A model generated the notes under the pieces. The model had not been told where the DNA came from and did not search any database. It saw only the letters and a program-made list of their open reading frames with translations. Source: Archangium gephyra (lineage in GTDB: Bacteria > Myxococcota > Myxococcia > Myxococcales > Myxococcaceae). From it: a stretch of 64,000 nt of DNA. Both the position numbers and the translations under genes were made by a program. The DNA lies in NCBI RefSeq assembly GCF_001027285.1, contig NZ_CP011509.1:3542501-3606500 (forward strand). Reading direction: 5' to 3'. Positions 28,850-37,670 of the stretch are shown in pieces (position 1 is the stretch's first letter; each line of letters begins with the position of its first letter).

Positions 28850-30301
28850 ATGTCCCGAGTGCCGCTGGCCGCATCCGCCTCCCCGCGCGAGTCCTGGAAG
28901 ACCGTCCTCCTGCTGGGGGCCTGGGGGTGCTTCGCCGCGTGGTGCGTGAGCGGCATTCCTCCCGCCGTGGATCTGCCCGCCCACGCGGCCCAGATGCAGA
29001 CGCTCGCGGAGCTCGTCCGGGGCAACTCCCAGGTGTCCGCTTACTACGAGGCACACTTCCCACTCGGCTACGGGCTGCCCATCTGGCTCTTCCTGCCGGT
29101 GACGCTGCTGACGAATGGGGCCTTCGCCGCGCGGCTGGCCGCCTGGACGGCCCTGATGCTCTTCCCCGTGGCCCACCTGGCGTTCACGCGTGTCCTGCAC
29201 CGGCCCGCGTGGACGGTGGTGTTCGGGCTCCCGCTCGCCTTCAACATCTCCTACTGGTACGGCTTCCTGCCGAGCCTCTTCTCCCTGCCTCTGGCCCTGC
29301 TCTCGCTCGCGCTCTACCTGCACGCGCTGCGCGGCTCCGGGCGCGCGGTGGGCGCGGTGGTGGGGCTCGCGCTCCTGTCCACGGCGACGATGCTCTCGCA
29401 CCTCGTCGCCTTCGGGGCCCTCGGTGTCGGCATGGCCGCGCTCGCGCTCGCCTCCGATGACCGGCGCCGGGCGATAGGGCTCGCCGCCGCGGGTCTCGCG
29501 CTGCCCCTGGCCCTGTGTGCGACCCGCGTGGTGGCGCTTGCCTCGAGGGCCGTCACGCCCGGCAACCACATGGCCTCGGATTACGGCTGGGGCTCCCACT
29601 TCAACTGGCTCCTGCGCAACTACCGTCCCGAGGGCCGCCTCGCCGTCATCGGCCCGGTGCTGGTGACGTTGGTGTTCGTCGTGGCGTACCTGCGCCATCG
29701 GCGCGAGGAGCCTCGGGCGCCCTGGGTGCTCTTCCTCGCGCTGGGGGCGCTCTTCCTGGTGACGCCCAAGGCGCTCTCGGGCGCATGGCTCATCCACGTG
29801 CGCCTGCCCGTGCTCGCGGGCCTCGTCGCCCTCGTGCTGGTGGACCCGGCGCGCATCGACCGGCGGCTGCGGGCCCTGCTGCTGCTCGTGGTGGTGGCCT
29901 CGCTCGCCGAGACGGCGCGCTACCACTGGCGCTTCAAGCAGGAGGTGGCGGGACTCGAGACGCTGGTGGCGAGTCCTCCGCCGCCGGGAGTGCACGGCTA
30001 CGTCTCGCTCGTGGGGAACCGGGCCCGGGGCAGCCGCCTCGTCTACCTGGAGCACCTGGGCCAGTGGTGGACGGCGACGCAGGGCGGGGTGGGGCACCAC
30101 TTCTTCGCCGATGCGGACCACCAGCCGGTGCGCTTCCGTCCGGGCCAGTCACTGCCCCAGTGGATGGATGCGGGCTCCCCGGAGCAGCTGGCGCCCTTCA
30201 GCGCGCTGCTCGTGTACGGGGAGGCTCCGCTGCCCGGGACCCTCGCGGGTTTCGAGGAGACCGGGCGCGCGGGCTCGTGGCGCCGCCTGGAGCGGCGCTG
30301 A
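28850..30301 (+). CDS. polytopic membrane protein, possible GT-C-type glycosyltransferase
   Basis: A 483-aa inner-membrane protein with about ten hydrophobic segments from residue 18 to about 355, then a mostly hydrophilic C-terminal domain (about 365-483). The first loop has IPPAVDLPAHAAQMQTLAELV; an acidic residue in the first periplasmic loop is a feature of GT-C enzymes such as Pmt/ArnT. The SYWYGFLPSLFSLPLAL helix is aromatic-rich. The overall look is DUF-type GT-C, but no definite family motif is seen. It follows the kinase gene by 30 bp in the same direction. Confidence 0.65.
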   Translation: MSRVPLAASASPRESWKTVLLLGAWGCFAAWCVSGIPPAVDLPAHAAQMQTLAELVRGNSQVSAYYEAHFPLGYGLPIWLFLPVTLLTNGAFAARLAAWTALMLFPVAHLAFTRVLHRPAWTVVFGLPLAFNISYWYGFLPSLFSLPLALLSLALYLHALRGSGRAVGAVVGLALLSTATMLSHLVAFGALGVGMAALALASDDRRRAIGLAAAGLALPLALCATRVVALASRAVTPGNHMASDYGWGSHFNWLLRNYRPEGRLAVIGPVLVTLVFVVAYLRHRREEPRAPWVLFLALGALFLVTPKALSGAWLIHVRLPVLAGLVALVLVDPARIDRRLRALLLLVVVASLAETARYHWRFKQEVAGLETLVASPPPPGVHGYVSLVGNRARGSRLVYLEHLGQWWTATQGGVGHHFFADADHQPVRFRPGQSLPQWMDAGSPEQLAPFSALLVYGEAPLPGTLAGFEETGRAGSWRRLERR

Positions 30302-30313
30302 GGTTCCCGACAG

Positions 30314-31213
30314 TCACGAGGCACTCCGGGCTCGCAGTGCCTGGATGAAGGCGGCCAGCACTGGCGGCGTTTGACGCCGGCTGGGATGGTACAGGTAGTA
30401 GCCGGGGAAGGGCGGGCACCACTTCTCCAGGAGGCGCACCAGCCGCCCCTCGGCGAGGTGGTTCGCGACCTGATGCTCGAACACGTAGGCGATGCCCTGG
30501 CCATCCAACGCCGCGGCCACCATCAGGTCGCCATCATTGAAGACCAGGGTGTTGTCGACGCGGACCTCGAGACGGCGGCCCCGTTCCTGGAACTCCCAGG
30601 CATAGAGGCCGCCCGTGGTTCCCAGCCGGTAGTTGATGCAGCGGTGCTCGTGGAGCTCGCGGGGCGTGCGAGGCGCGCGCCGTGCCGCGAGGTAGCCCGG
30701 CGACGCCACCACCGCCGCGCGCACCTCCGGCCCCACACGCACCGCGATCATGTCCTTGGCGACCTGTTCCCCAAACCGGATGCCCGCATCGAACCGGTGG
30801 GAGACGATGTCGACGAAGCGGTCGTTGACGTCGAGCTCGACCCGGACGTCCGGATGAGCGGAGAGGAAGCCCGGCAGCATCGGCCGGATCAACGACATCG
30901 CCGCGTGCTTCACCATGGTCAGGCGGAGCGTTCCCGCGAGCCTCGTCCGTCCCTCGCGCAGGACGGCCAGACGCGTGTCGATGTCCGCGAAGGCGGTGCG
31001 CAGCGTTCCCAACAGGGCTTCTCCCGCCTCGGTCGTCGAGACGCTGCGCGTGGTGCGCGACAGCAACCGCACCCCCAACCGCTGCTCGAGCGCCTGCACC
31101 CGGCGGCTCAGCGCCGACTGCGACATGTCCAGCCGGGCCGCCGCGCGCGTGAAGCTGCCCTCGGTCGCCACGGTGGCGAACGCCGCCAGGTCATCGAGCT
31201 CCCCTCGTCTCAT
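30314..31213 (-). CDS. LysR-family transcriptional regulator
   Basis: A 299-aa LysR-type regulator. The winged-helix DNA-binding domain (about residues 1-60) has LAAFATVATEGSFTRAAARL and MSQSALSRRVQALEQRLGVRLLSRT. The rest is the periplasmic-binding-protein-like effector domain with LAGTLRLTM and a GIRFGEQV strand. I start at ATG 31213 (MRRGELDDL), because LysR proteins begin a few residues before this; an upstream ATG at 31225 adds four residues. It is divergent from the SDR oxidoreductase gene, which it probably regulates, and a LysR box overlaps its 5' end. Confidence 0.92.
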   Translation of the reverse strand: MRRGELDDLAAFATVATEGSFTRAAARLDMSQSALSRRVQALEQRLGVRLLSRTTRSVSTTEAGEALLGTLRTAFADIDTRLAVLREGRTRLAGTLRLTMVKHAAMSLIRPMLPGFLSAHPDVRVELDVNDRFVDIVSHRFDAGIRFGEQVAKDMIAVRVGPEVRAAVVASPGYLAARRAPRTPRELHEHRCINYRLGTTGGLYAWEFQERGRRLEVRVDNTLVFNDGDLMVAAALDGQGIAYVFEHQVANHLAEGRLVRLLEKWCPPFPGYYLYHPSRRQTPPVLAAFIQALRARSAS

Positions 31214-31215
31214 TG

Positions 31216-31230
31216 ATGCACCCATTGCAT
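31216..31230. promoter_or_regulatory. LysR box (T-N11-A) between lysR and SDR genes
   Basis: ATGCA-CCCAT-TGCAT is a perfect 5-bp inverted repeat with a 5-bp spacer that fits the T-N11-A LysR consensus. It lies next to the lysR start (31213) and 106 bp upstream of the SDR start, suggesting autorepression together with activation of the divergent gene. Confidence 0.65.
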
Positions 31231-31336
31231 AGGTCCATGCCGCTTTCAGTCCCTAATCGGCACCCGGGGAGGGCGCTACCTTGCTTCTCGACACGGGCCA
31301 CCTCACGGTGCCGCCCGCAATCCAAGGAGGAAACAC

Positions 31337-32170
31337 ATGTCGAAAGTCTGGTTCATCACGGGCGCGACCCGCGGCCTCGGCGCGGAGCTCGCACGGGCGG
31401 CGCTCGCCGCGGGTCACACCGTCGTCGCCACGGGCCGCAAGCCCGAGGCCCTCGAGCGGGCCCTGGGCACTTCCGAGCGGCTCCTCGCCGTCCCGCTCGA
31501 TGTCACGGCACCCGGACAGCCCGAGGCGGCCGTGAAGGCGGCGCTCGCGCGGTTCGGCCGCATCGACGTGCTCGTCAACAACGCGGGCTATGGGCTGGTG
31601 GGGGCGCTGGAGGAGACCAGCGCCGACGAGCTTTCCCAGCAGTTCGCCACCAACGTGCTGGGCCTGGCGGCGGTCACCCGGGCGGTGCTGCCCACGATGC
31701 GCGCGCAGCGCTCGGGCCACATCTTCAACATGTCGTCGGCGGCGGGCCTCGCCGGCTTTCCGGGCGCCTCGGCCTATTGCGCGTCGAAGTTCGCCGTCGA
31801 GGGCCTGAGCGAGAGCCTGTCGCACGAGGTCGCTCCGCTCGGTATCAAGGTGACCCTCGTCGAGCCGGGCTACTTCCGCACGGAATTCCTCACCGACGGC
31901 TCGGCGGTGTTCGCTCAGAAGGTCATCGCCGACTACGACGCCACCGCGGGCGAGATGCGCCGGGGTTCTCGCGCCATGAATGGCAACCAGGCGGGAGATC
32001 CGCGCAAGCTCGCCCAGGCCCTCCTGACGCTGTCGGCCGCCACGCATCCTCCGCTGCGCTTCAATGCTGGCACGGACTCGGTGGCCTTGCTGGAGCAGCT
32101 GCTCACCACCCGGCGCGAGGAGCTGGGACGCTGGCGCGACCTGTCGCTCTCACTCGCCTACGCTTCCTGA
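31337..32170 (+). CDS. SDR-family NAD(P)-dependent oxidoreductase
   Basis: A 277-aa classical short-chain dehydrogenase. The cofactor motif is ITGATRGLGAELAR (TGxxxGxG) at about 8-19; NNAGYG (about 83), catalytic Ser in MSSAAG, and YCASK (Tyr-x-x-x-Lys) near 151-155 are in place. The region after the active site (PGYFRTEFL) resembles the SDR oxidoreductases commonly adjacent to LysR genes, such as those acting on short keto compounds. ATG 31337 has AAGGAGGA upstream. It is followed by a terminator convergent with rimO. Substrate unknown. Confidence 0.88.
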   Translation: MSKVWFITGATRGLGAELARAALAAGHTVVATGRKPEALERALGTSERLLAVPLDVTAPGQPEAAVKAALARFGRIDVLVNNAGYGLVGALEETSADELSQQFATNVLGLAAVTRAVLPTMRAQRSGHIFNMSSAAGLAGFPGASAYCASKFAVEGLSESLSHEVAPLGIKVTLVEPGYFRTEFLTDGSAVFAQKVIADYDATAGEMRRGSRAMNGNQAGDPRKLAQALLTLSAATHPPLRFNAGTDSVALLEQLLTTRREELGRWRDLSLSLAYAS

Positions 32171-32172
32171 CG

Positions 32173-32205
32173 AAAAAGGCGGCCCTCCTGGAGGAGGACC
32201 GCCTT
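32173..32205 (-). terminator. intrinsic terminator for the rnj-rimO operon
   Basis: A long stem with arms AAGGCGG-C-CCTCC (32176-32188) and GGAGG-A-CCGCCTT (32193-32205) with a TGGA loop lies 40 bp beyond the rimO stop. Read on the minus strand it is followed by TTTTT (32173-32177), a canonical intrinsic terminator. It can also act on the + strand at the end of the SDR gene, though with a poorer T-run. Confidence 0.85.
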
Positions 32206-32245
32206 CGAGAGCCCCACCGGGCTTGTCAGCCCGTTCCGGGAGCCG

Positions 32246-33655
32246 TCAGCGCTGCGACGTCACCACGGGCATGGGGAAGGACTCACGCGGCTTGTGCACG
32301 CGGTCCTTCGGGTTGGGGCGCTCGACCACCTTGGCGATCAGGTCGTAGTCGTGCGCCTCCGTCACCTCCACGGTGACGAACTCGCCCGGGTAGGCCAGAC
32401 CGTCGTTGATGTAGACCAGACCGTCGATCTCCGGCGCCTGGCCCTCGTGGCGGCCCACCAGCAGGTGCTCGGACTCCTCGCTCGGGCCCTCCACCAGCAC
32501 TTCAATGCGCTGCCCCACGAGCTTCTTGTTCTGCTCGCGGTTGATGCGCTTCTGGATGGCCATCACCTCGCGCCAGCGGCGCTCGATGGTCTGCTTGGGC
32601 ACCTTGTTCTCGTAGTCGTACGCGGCCGTGCCTTCCTCGTCCGAGTACTGGAACACGCCGAGCCGCTCGAAGCGCTGCTCCTTCACGAACTCCTTGAGCA
32701 TCTCGAAGTCCTCCTCGGTCTCGCCGGGCAGGCCGACGATCATCGAGGTGCGCATCACCAGCCCCGGCACCCGGGCGCGCAGCTTCGCCAGCAGCTCCTT
32801 GAGGAACTTGCTGTCCCGGCCCCGCTTCATCGACAGCAGCAGCTTGTCGCTCGCGTGCTGCAGCGGCATGTCCAGGTAGCGGGCGATCTTCTTCTCCGTC
32901 GCCATCAGCTCGATGAGCTCGTCGGTGAAGACGCGCGGGTAGGCGTAGTGCAGGCGGATCCACTTCACGTCCACCTTCACCAGCTCGCGCAGCAGGTCAT
33001 GCAGCTTGGGCTTGCCGGGCAGGTCATGCCCGTAGGCCGTCAGGTCCTGCGCCACGAGGTTCAGCTCCTGCACGCCCTGCTCGGACAGGCGCTGGGCCTC
33101 GGCGATGATGTCCGGGATGGGGCGCGAGCGCTGGCCACCGCGCAGCGTGGGGATGATGCAGAAGGCGCACGCGTTGTCGCAGCCCTCGGAGATCTTCAGA
33201 TAGGCCGTGTACGACGGCATCGAGTTCTCGCGCGGCGTCTGCGCGTCGTGGATGTAGTCCGGATCCGGAATCACCTGGCGCGGGCTGGCCTCGGCGGCGA
33301 GCAGGTCGCCAATCTGGGCGTAGGCGCTCGTGCCGAGGAAATGGTCCACCTCGGGCATCTCCTTGGAGAGCTCGGCGCCGTAGCGCTGCGAGAGGCAGCC
33401 GGTGACGACGAGGGTGCTGCACTCCCCCGACTTCTTGTACTCGGCCATCTCCAGGATGGAGTCCACGGACTCCTGCTTGGCGGGCCCGATGAAGGCACAG
33501 GTATTGACGACGATGACCTGGGCCGCGGCGGGGTCCTGCACCAGCGAGTAACCCCGCTGCTTGAGGGTGCCGAGCATCACCTCGGAGTCCACCCGGTTCT
33601 TCGGGCAGCCGAGGGTCATCATGTAGAGGCTCTTGGTCTCTGGGGGATTCTGCAC
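32246..33655 (-). CDS. rimO: ribosomal protein S12 methylthiotransferase RimO
   Basis: RimO is a radical-SAM enzyme that methylthiolates an Asp of ribosomal protein S12. The 469-aa protein has the MTTase N-terminal cluster Cys17, Cys53 and Cys87 ([31 protein letters not shown]). The radical-SAM CxxxCxxC is Cys159, Cys163 and Cys166 ([13 protein letters not shown]). A TRAM domain is at the C-terminus (about 395-465). '[10 protein letters not shown]' and 'CAFIGPAK' separate RimO from MiaB. It is the last gene of the operon rnj-yajQ-33665 gene-rimO and starts 9 bp after the previous stop. Confidence 0.95.
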   Translation of the reverse strand: MQNPPETKSLYMMTLGCPKNRVDSEVMLGTLKQRGYSLVQDPAAAQVIVVNTCAFIGPAKQESVDSILEMAEYKKSGECSTLVVTGCLSQRYGAELSKEMPEVDHFLGTSAYAQIGDLLAAEASPRQVIPDPDYIHDAQTPRENSMPSYTAYLKISEGCDNACAFCIIPTLRGGQRSRPIPDIIAEAQRLSEQGVQELNLVAQDLTAYGHDLPGKPKLHDLLRELVKVDVKWIRLHYAYPRVFTDELIELMATEKKIARYLDMPLQHASDKLLLSMKRGRDSKFLKELLAKLRARVPGLVMRTSMIVGLPGETEEDFEMLKEFVKEQRFERLGVFQYSDEEGTAAYDYENKVPKQTIERRWREVMAIQKRINREQNKKLVGQRIEVLVEGPSEESEHLLVGRHEGQAPEIDGLVYINDGLAYPGEFVTVEVTEAHDYDLIAKVVERPNPKDRVHKPRESFPMPVVTSQR

Positions 33656-33664
33656 AGCGTTACC

Positions 33665-34789
33665 TTACCGCTTTCCGAGTTCGGTCCGCTCGAAGTGGTC
33701 GCCACTCCAAGCAAAGTTGATGGTCGGGCCGTTCGAGTAACCGATGCTCAACGCGCCCTCTTCATCGAGCACCACCGAGGTGGCTCGTCCCAGTGCACAG
33801 GTAGCGGCCGGCCACTCGAGCACCCGTTGCGCCGTCTTCCCCTTCACCAGGTAGAGGCCCAGGCGCAATTCCTTGTCCCCGTCACACGTGCCGTTGGCCG
33901 TATACGGGCTCTCGCCCGACAACACCACCAGCAGGGTCTTTCCATTCGGCAGCGAGAGCGTTTTCGGGACATTCACCCCCACCGACGCCGCGTCCACCGT
34001 GTTGGGGGCCACCAGCACCTCCAGCAGCTCGGGCGTCAGGCGCTCGTCCGCCTCCACCCAGTCCGGGTAATGGAGGATGCCGTAGCCCAGCCAGCCGTCC
34101 GGCTGTCCCTCGAGCCCGACCACGCCCTTGGGCGGCTTGAGCTTGAGGCCCTTGCGGAAGTCGTCCGGCAGCCGGAGGGCCTCGCCCACCATGCCGCCGT
34201 GCTTGCAGTTGGAGACGGCCGGAGGGGTGGAGCCCGCCGCGTCCACGTCCTCGTAGGTGAGGCACAGGTCGAAGGTGAGCGGCTCCTCGGCGGGGAAGCG
34301 CGGCAGGGCCCGGGCGGGGATGGCCACCTCGAGCGACAGGGCGTTGTCCTTGCGCTGCACGCCCACGTCCACCAGCTGCTGGGCGAAGCGGGAGGTGCCG
34401 CTGTCCGGCGGCGAGGCGCGCTTGCCATCGAAGGCGAAGCGGAAGACGTGGCCGGTGGCGGTGGCGCCGGCATCCGGGAAGAAGACGGTGAGGGTGAGCA
34501 GATCCCCGGCCTGGAGCTGATCGTCCGTGGCCTCCACCCCGACGAAGAGGGTGTCCTTGCGCCACCCGGCCCGGGCGGTGAACGAGGCGCTCGCGTCCAT
34601 GGAGGCCGGCGGCTTCACGCTGAGCGTGGCCGGGAAGTCCTTGAGGTTGCCGTCGAGCTTGGGCGCGCGCGGCAGCGAGGGCACGGACTTCACCGGGCGG
34701 GGCTTCGCGGGGGCCTTCTCCTTCTCCTGAGCGGAGGCGGCCCCAGGCACGAGCACCGCGAGGAGGGCGGAAACGACGAGTGAGCGCAC
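33665..34789 (-). CDS. secreted protein with CBM9/DOMON-like N-terminal domain
   Basis: A 374-aa secreted protein with signal VRSLVVSALLAVLVPGAASA (GTG start at 34789). After a Lys/Pro-rich spacer, residues about 36-190 resemble a CBM9/DOMON-type beta-sandwich: the PKLDGNLKDFP opening, LFVGVEATDDQL and LTLTVFFPDAG. The C-terminal part contains several beta strands and Cys residues. No catalytic residues are seen. The GTG start is 2 bp after the yajQ stop (strong coupling), and rimO starts 9 bp after this gene. The link with ribosome and RNA genes in one operon is not obvious. Confidence 0.65.
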   Translation of the reverse strand: MRSLVVSALLAVLVPGAASAQEKEKAPAKPRPVKSVPSLPRAPKLDGNLKDFPATLSVKPPASMDASASFTARAGWRKDTLFVGVEATDDQLQAGDLLTLTVFFPDAGATATGHVFRFAFDGKRASPPDSGTSRFAQQLVDVGVQRKDNALSLEVAIPARALPRFPAEEPLTFDLCLTYEDVDAAGSTPPAVSNCKHGGMVGEALRLPDDFRKGLKLKPPKGVVGLEGQPDGWLGYGILHYPDWVEADERLTPELLEVLVAPNTVDAASVGVNVPKTLSLPNGKTLLVVLSGESPYTANGTCDGDKELRLGLYLVKGKTAQRVLEWPAATCALGRATSVVLDEEGALSIGYSNGPTINFAWSGDHFERTELGKR

Positions 34790-34791
34790 GG

Positions 34792-35289
34792 CTAGTCCCG
34801 GAAGTTGGTGAACTGCATGTCGAGTTGCAGCTTGTCCGCTTCCTTGCGGAAGAGGGCCATGGCGGCCTGCAGATCGTCCTTGTTCTTGCCCGTCACCCGG
34901 AGCTGATCCGCCTGGATGGAGCCCTGGACCTTCAGCTTGGAGTCCTTGAGCAGCTTCACCAGCTCCTTGGACTTCTCCACCGGGATGCCCTGCTGCAGCT
35001 TGATGAGCTGCTTCACGTTGGACAGGCCCGTCTTCTCGATGGGCTCGTACTCCAGCGCCAGCAGCGAGATGCCGCGCTTGGCCAGCTTGTTCAGGAGGAC
35101 TTCCTTGGCGGCCTGGACCTTGTCCTCGCTGTTGGCCTTGACGGTGATGGAGGTCTTGTCCGGCGCGAGCACGATGTCCCCGTTGACGCCCTGGAAGTCG
35201 TAACGGGTGGAGATCTCCTTCTTGGCCTGGTTGACCGCGTTGTCGAGCTCGGCGATATCGATTTTGGAGACGACGTCGAAGGAAGGCAT
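34792..35289 (-). CDS. yajQ: YajQ-family nucleotide-binding protein
   Basis: A 165-aa protein with two tandem ferredoxin-like/RRM-like modules. It starts MPSFDVVSKIDIAELDNAVN (ATG 35289), the standard YajQ N-terminus. The core GNI/VNGDIVLAPDKTSITVKA and the C-terminal DKLQLDMQFTNFRD tail are typical. Members bind RNA, c-di-GMP or nucleotides; the Xanthomonas homologue is a c-di-GMP effector. It lies 17 bp downstream of the RNase J gene, an association in keeping with RNA metabolism. Confidence 0.93.
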   Translation of the reverse strand: MPSFDVVSKIDIAELDNAVNQAKKEISTRYDFQGVNGDIVLAPDKTSITVKANSEDKVQAAKEVLLNKLAKRGISLLALEYEPIEKTGLSNVKQLIKLQQGIPVEKSKELVKLLKDSKLKVQGSIQADQLRVTGKNKDDLQAAMALFRKEADKLQLDMQFTNFRD

Positions 35290-35306
35290 GGCAGTCCGCG
35301 CCCTTA

Positions 35307-36950
35307 TCACACCTTGAGGACCATCGGCACCACGACGGGCCGCTTGGATGTATACAGCTTGAAGGCCCGGCGCACCGCCTTCGCCAGCTCCTCCCGCACC
35401 CGGGCGTCATCCCCCCGGAGCTGCGGGGACATTTCCAGGAAGAAGGCCCGGGCGTCCTCGGCCACCCGGGGCAGCAGCACCTGCTCGTCCAGGTTGAGCC
35501 CCTGTCCGGACAACTGGGGGCCCGCCAGGAGCGACAGGCTGGCCCGCTCGATGACGAGGACGGCCACGAGGATGCCCGTCTCGGCGATGCGGGTGCGCTC
35601 CTGGAGGATGTCGGGCGTCACCACCCCCTGGCCGAAGCGGTCCTGGTAGATGCGCCCGGTGGGAACGCTCCCGGAGAAGCGGCCCCGGCCCTCCTCGAAG
35701 ACGAGCAGGTCCCCATCCTGGGCCAGCAGCAGCTGCTCGGGGGACAGCCCGGACTCCTTGGCGGTGGCCAGGTGTCGGTGGAGGTGGTGCAGCTCGCCAT
35801 GGATGGGGACGAAGTTCTTGGGGCGGATCAGGTCCAGCACCCGCCGCTGCTGGGGCTGGCTGGCGTGGCCGGACACGTGCACACCCGGCTCCAGGTCCGG
35901 GTAGACGACGCGGGCGCCGCGCCAGAGGAGCTGGTCGATGAGGCCAGACACGGCGCGCTCGTTGCCGGGGATGGCGCGGGCACTGAGGACGACGAGATCC
36001 CCAGGCCCCAGGCGCAGGGGGCCGTCTCCGGCGGCGAGCTGGGAGAGGCCGGCGCGGGGCTCGGCCTGGGAGCCGGTGGCGAGCACCAGCAGGCGCTCCG
36101 GGGGCAGGCTGGCCGCGTCCTCGAGCGGGACGAAGAGCCCGTCGGTGACGGAGGGGAGGAAGCCGAGCTCGCGCGCCATCTCGATGTTGCGGATGAGGCT
36201 GCGCCCCATCGTCACCACCTTGCGCTCCAGCTTCCGGGCCAGGTCCAGCACGTGGTGGATGCGGTGCAGGTGGGAGGCGAACATGCTCACCACGATGCGG
36301 CCGCGCACGTCGTGGAAGAGCCGCTCGAAGGTCTGCTCCACCAGGCGCTCGCTGCCCGTCTCGTGGGTGCGCTCGGAGTTGGTGGAGTCGGACAGGAGGC
36401 AGAGCACGCCCTGCTCGCCGAGCTCGCCCCAGCGCTCCAGGTCGGTGCGCAGGCCGTCGATGGGGTCCGGGTCCAGCTTGAAGTCCCCGGTATGGATGAC
36501 GGGGCCCTCGGGGGTGTGGACGACGTAGCCCACGGCGTCGGGCACGGTGTGGGTGACGCGGGTGGCCTCGACCTTGAAGTGGGCGCCCACGGGGAAGGGG
36601 TTGCGGGGCTCTATCTCCCGCAGGTCCGCGTCCACGCCCAGCTCGTGGAGCCGGTGGCGCACCAGGCCGAGCGTGAAGCGGGTGCCGTAGACGGGGACGG
36701 GCACCTCGTTGAGGAGGAAGGGCAGGGCGCCGACATGGTCCTCGTGACCATGGGTGAGGAGGATGCCCTTGAGCAGGGACGCGTTCTGCCGGAGGTAGCG
36801 GAAGTCCGGGAGGATGATGTCCACGCCCAGGGTGCCAATGGGGGGGAACATCAGCCCGCAGTCGATGAGGAGCATCTCCCCGCGGCAGGCGATGACCATC
36901 GCATTGAGACCAATCTCGCCGAGCCCTCCGAGGGGAATCACATGGAGCAT
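35307..36950 (-). CDS. rnj: ribonuclease J
   Basis: RNase J is a metallo-beta-lactamase-fold 5'-3' exo- and endoribonuclease for mRNA decay and rRNA maturation. The 547-aa protein has the zinc motif LLTHGHEDHVGALP (His67, His69, Asp71, His72), the third ligands in THTVPDAVGYV and HTGDFKLD, and the beta-CASP residues near ATGSQAEPRAGL and VHVSGHASQPQQ, with His-Gly-Glu in VPIHGELHHLHRH. ATG 36950 (MLHVIPLGGLGEIG) is the usual start, but it lacks a ribosome binding site and follows an AT-rich stretch, so leaderless translation is possible. First gene of a four-gene operon. Confidence 0.94.
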   Translation of the reverse strand: MLHVIPLGGLGEIGLNAMVIACRGEMLLIDCGLMFPPIGTLGVDIILPDFRYLRQNASLLKGILLTHGHEDHVGALPFLLNEVPVPVYGTRFTLGLVRHRLHELGVDADLREIEPRNPFPVGAHFKVEATRVTHTVPDAVGYVVHTPEGPVIHTGDFKLDPDPIDGLRTDLERWGELGEQGVLCLLSDSTNSERTHETGSERLVEQTFERLFHDVRGRIVVSMFASHLHRIHHVLDLARKLERKVVTMGRSLIRNIEMARELGFLPSVTDGLFVPLEDAASLPPERLLVLATGSQAEPRAGLSQLAAGDGPLRLGPGDLVVLSARAIPGNERAVSGLIDQLLWRGARVVYPDLEPGVHVSGHASQPQQRRVLDLIRPKNFVPIHGELHHLHRHLATAKESGLSPEQLLLAQDGDLLVFEEGRGRFSGSVPTGRIYQDRFGQGVVTPDILQERTRIAETGILVAVLVIERASLSLLAGPQLSGQGLNLDEQVLLPRVAEDARAFFLEMSPQLRGDDARVREELAKAVRRAFKLYTSKRPVVVPMVLKV

Positions 36951-37002
36951 GCTCTACATATATGGGCACGCAGGGGCAGGCGGCCTCAGGAATCGCCCGC
37001 CC

Positions 37003-37040
37003 GCTCCCTCTCCCCCTGGGGGAGGGCTGGGGGAGGGTCT
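37003..37040. repeat. REP-like palindrome, fourth copy, diverged
   Basis: CTCCCTCTCCCCC-TGG-GGGAGGG is a diverged copy, in reverse orientation, of the elements at 3921-4017 and 25371-25406. It sits just after the small gene at 37039 and upstream of rnj. Confidence 0.55.
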
Positions 37041-37242
37041 AGGGAGGTGCCGGTTCGTCCTCCTTCCGGAGCACCTCGGCCGGCAGGTTGCGGCGCAGGG
37101 GCTCCAGGATGACGACGATCCAGGCCGTCAGGGGCGAGGGCAGCATCACCAGGCCGAGGATGAAGAGGAAGCGGATGAGACGAAAGGCGAAGCGCAGGCT
37201 GGCGCGCACGAAGGTGCGCACGGCCTTGGGAAGCAAGGTCAT
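37039..37242 (-). CDS. small predicted membrane protein
   Basis: A 67-aa protein, MTLLPKAVRTFVRASLRFAF then a strongly hydrophobic stretch LIRFLFILGLVMLPSPLTAWIVVILEPL (two short helices or one hairpin) and a basic/acidic tail. A good ribosome binding site (AAGGAG, 8 bp upstream) supports it. No family recognised. The gene ends in the REP-like palindrome. Confidence 0.6.
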   Translation of the reverse strand: MTLLPKAVRTFVRASLRFAFRLIRFLFILGLVMLPSPLTAWIVVILEPLRRNLPAEVLRKEDEPAPP

Positions 37243-37293
37243 GACGTGACTCCTTCAGCAGAGGGACTTTCCGGAACGGGACTCCGGAGAGGC

Positions 37294-37602
37294 TCAGTGG
37301 AGGAGCGCGCGATGCGTGAGGAAGAGGCGGCGCGGTGGCCCGGGCGCACGGGCCTCGCGGATGCCATCGGTGGCGGAGCGCGGATGCGAGTCGAGCCGCA
37401 CGGGCCGTGGGGACTCGTGCTCGCGATGGACGGGGGCCCGGACCTCCGCGCGGGGCCTCTCGGGCTCGTGCCGCTCGACCAGCACGGACACCACGGCCGC
37501 GGCCGTCGGGAGCGTGTGCGCCGACGCACTGGCCCCGACGAGCGCGAGGCACGCCAGCGCCAGCCTCATCCAGCGAGCCATGTGGTGCAGAGGTCCGGAC
37601 AT
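37294..37602 (-). CDS. small secreted protein, unknown
   Basis: A 102-aa protein with a clear signal peptide (MARWMRLALACLALVGASASA, from Met8) and a hydrophilic, Arg/His/Pro-rich mature part. The Met at 37602 has GAGGT just upstream; the second Met at 37581 is also possible. Codon positions have the expected G/C bias in the signal part, but the C-terminal half is less convincing. Possibly an expressed small protein; no family seen. Confidence 0.5.
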   Translation of the reverse strand: MSGPLHHMARWMRLALACLALVGASASAHTLPTAAAVVSVLVERHEPERPRAEVRAPVHREHESPRPVRLDSHPRSATDGIREARAPGPPRRLFLTHRALLH

Positions 37603-37670
37603 CGGACCTCAACGTAGCCACGACGGCGCTCGAGTCAAACCGGCCCCCGGGGGCCTGGCGTCTTCACCGT

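Noticed and set aside
27785-30121. 778-codon open frame antisense to the kinase and GT-C-like genes
   Set aside because: Composition is His/Arg/Gln/Pro-rich, typical of antisense frames in this DNA, while the + strand encodes WD40 repeats and membrane helices.
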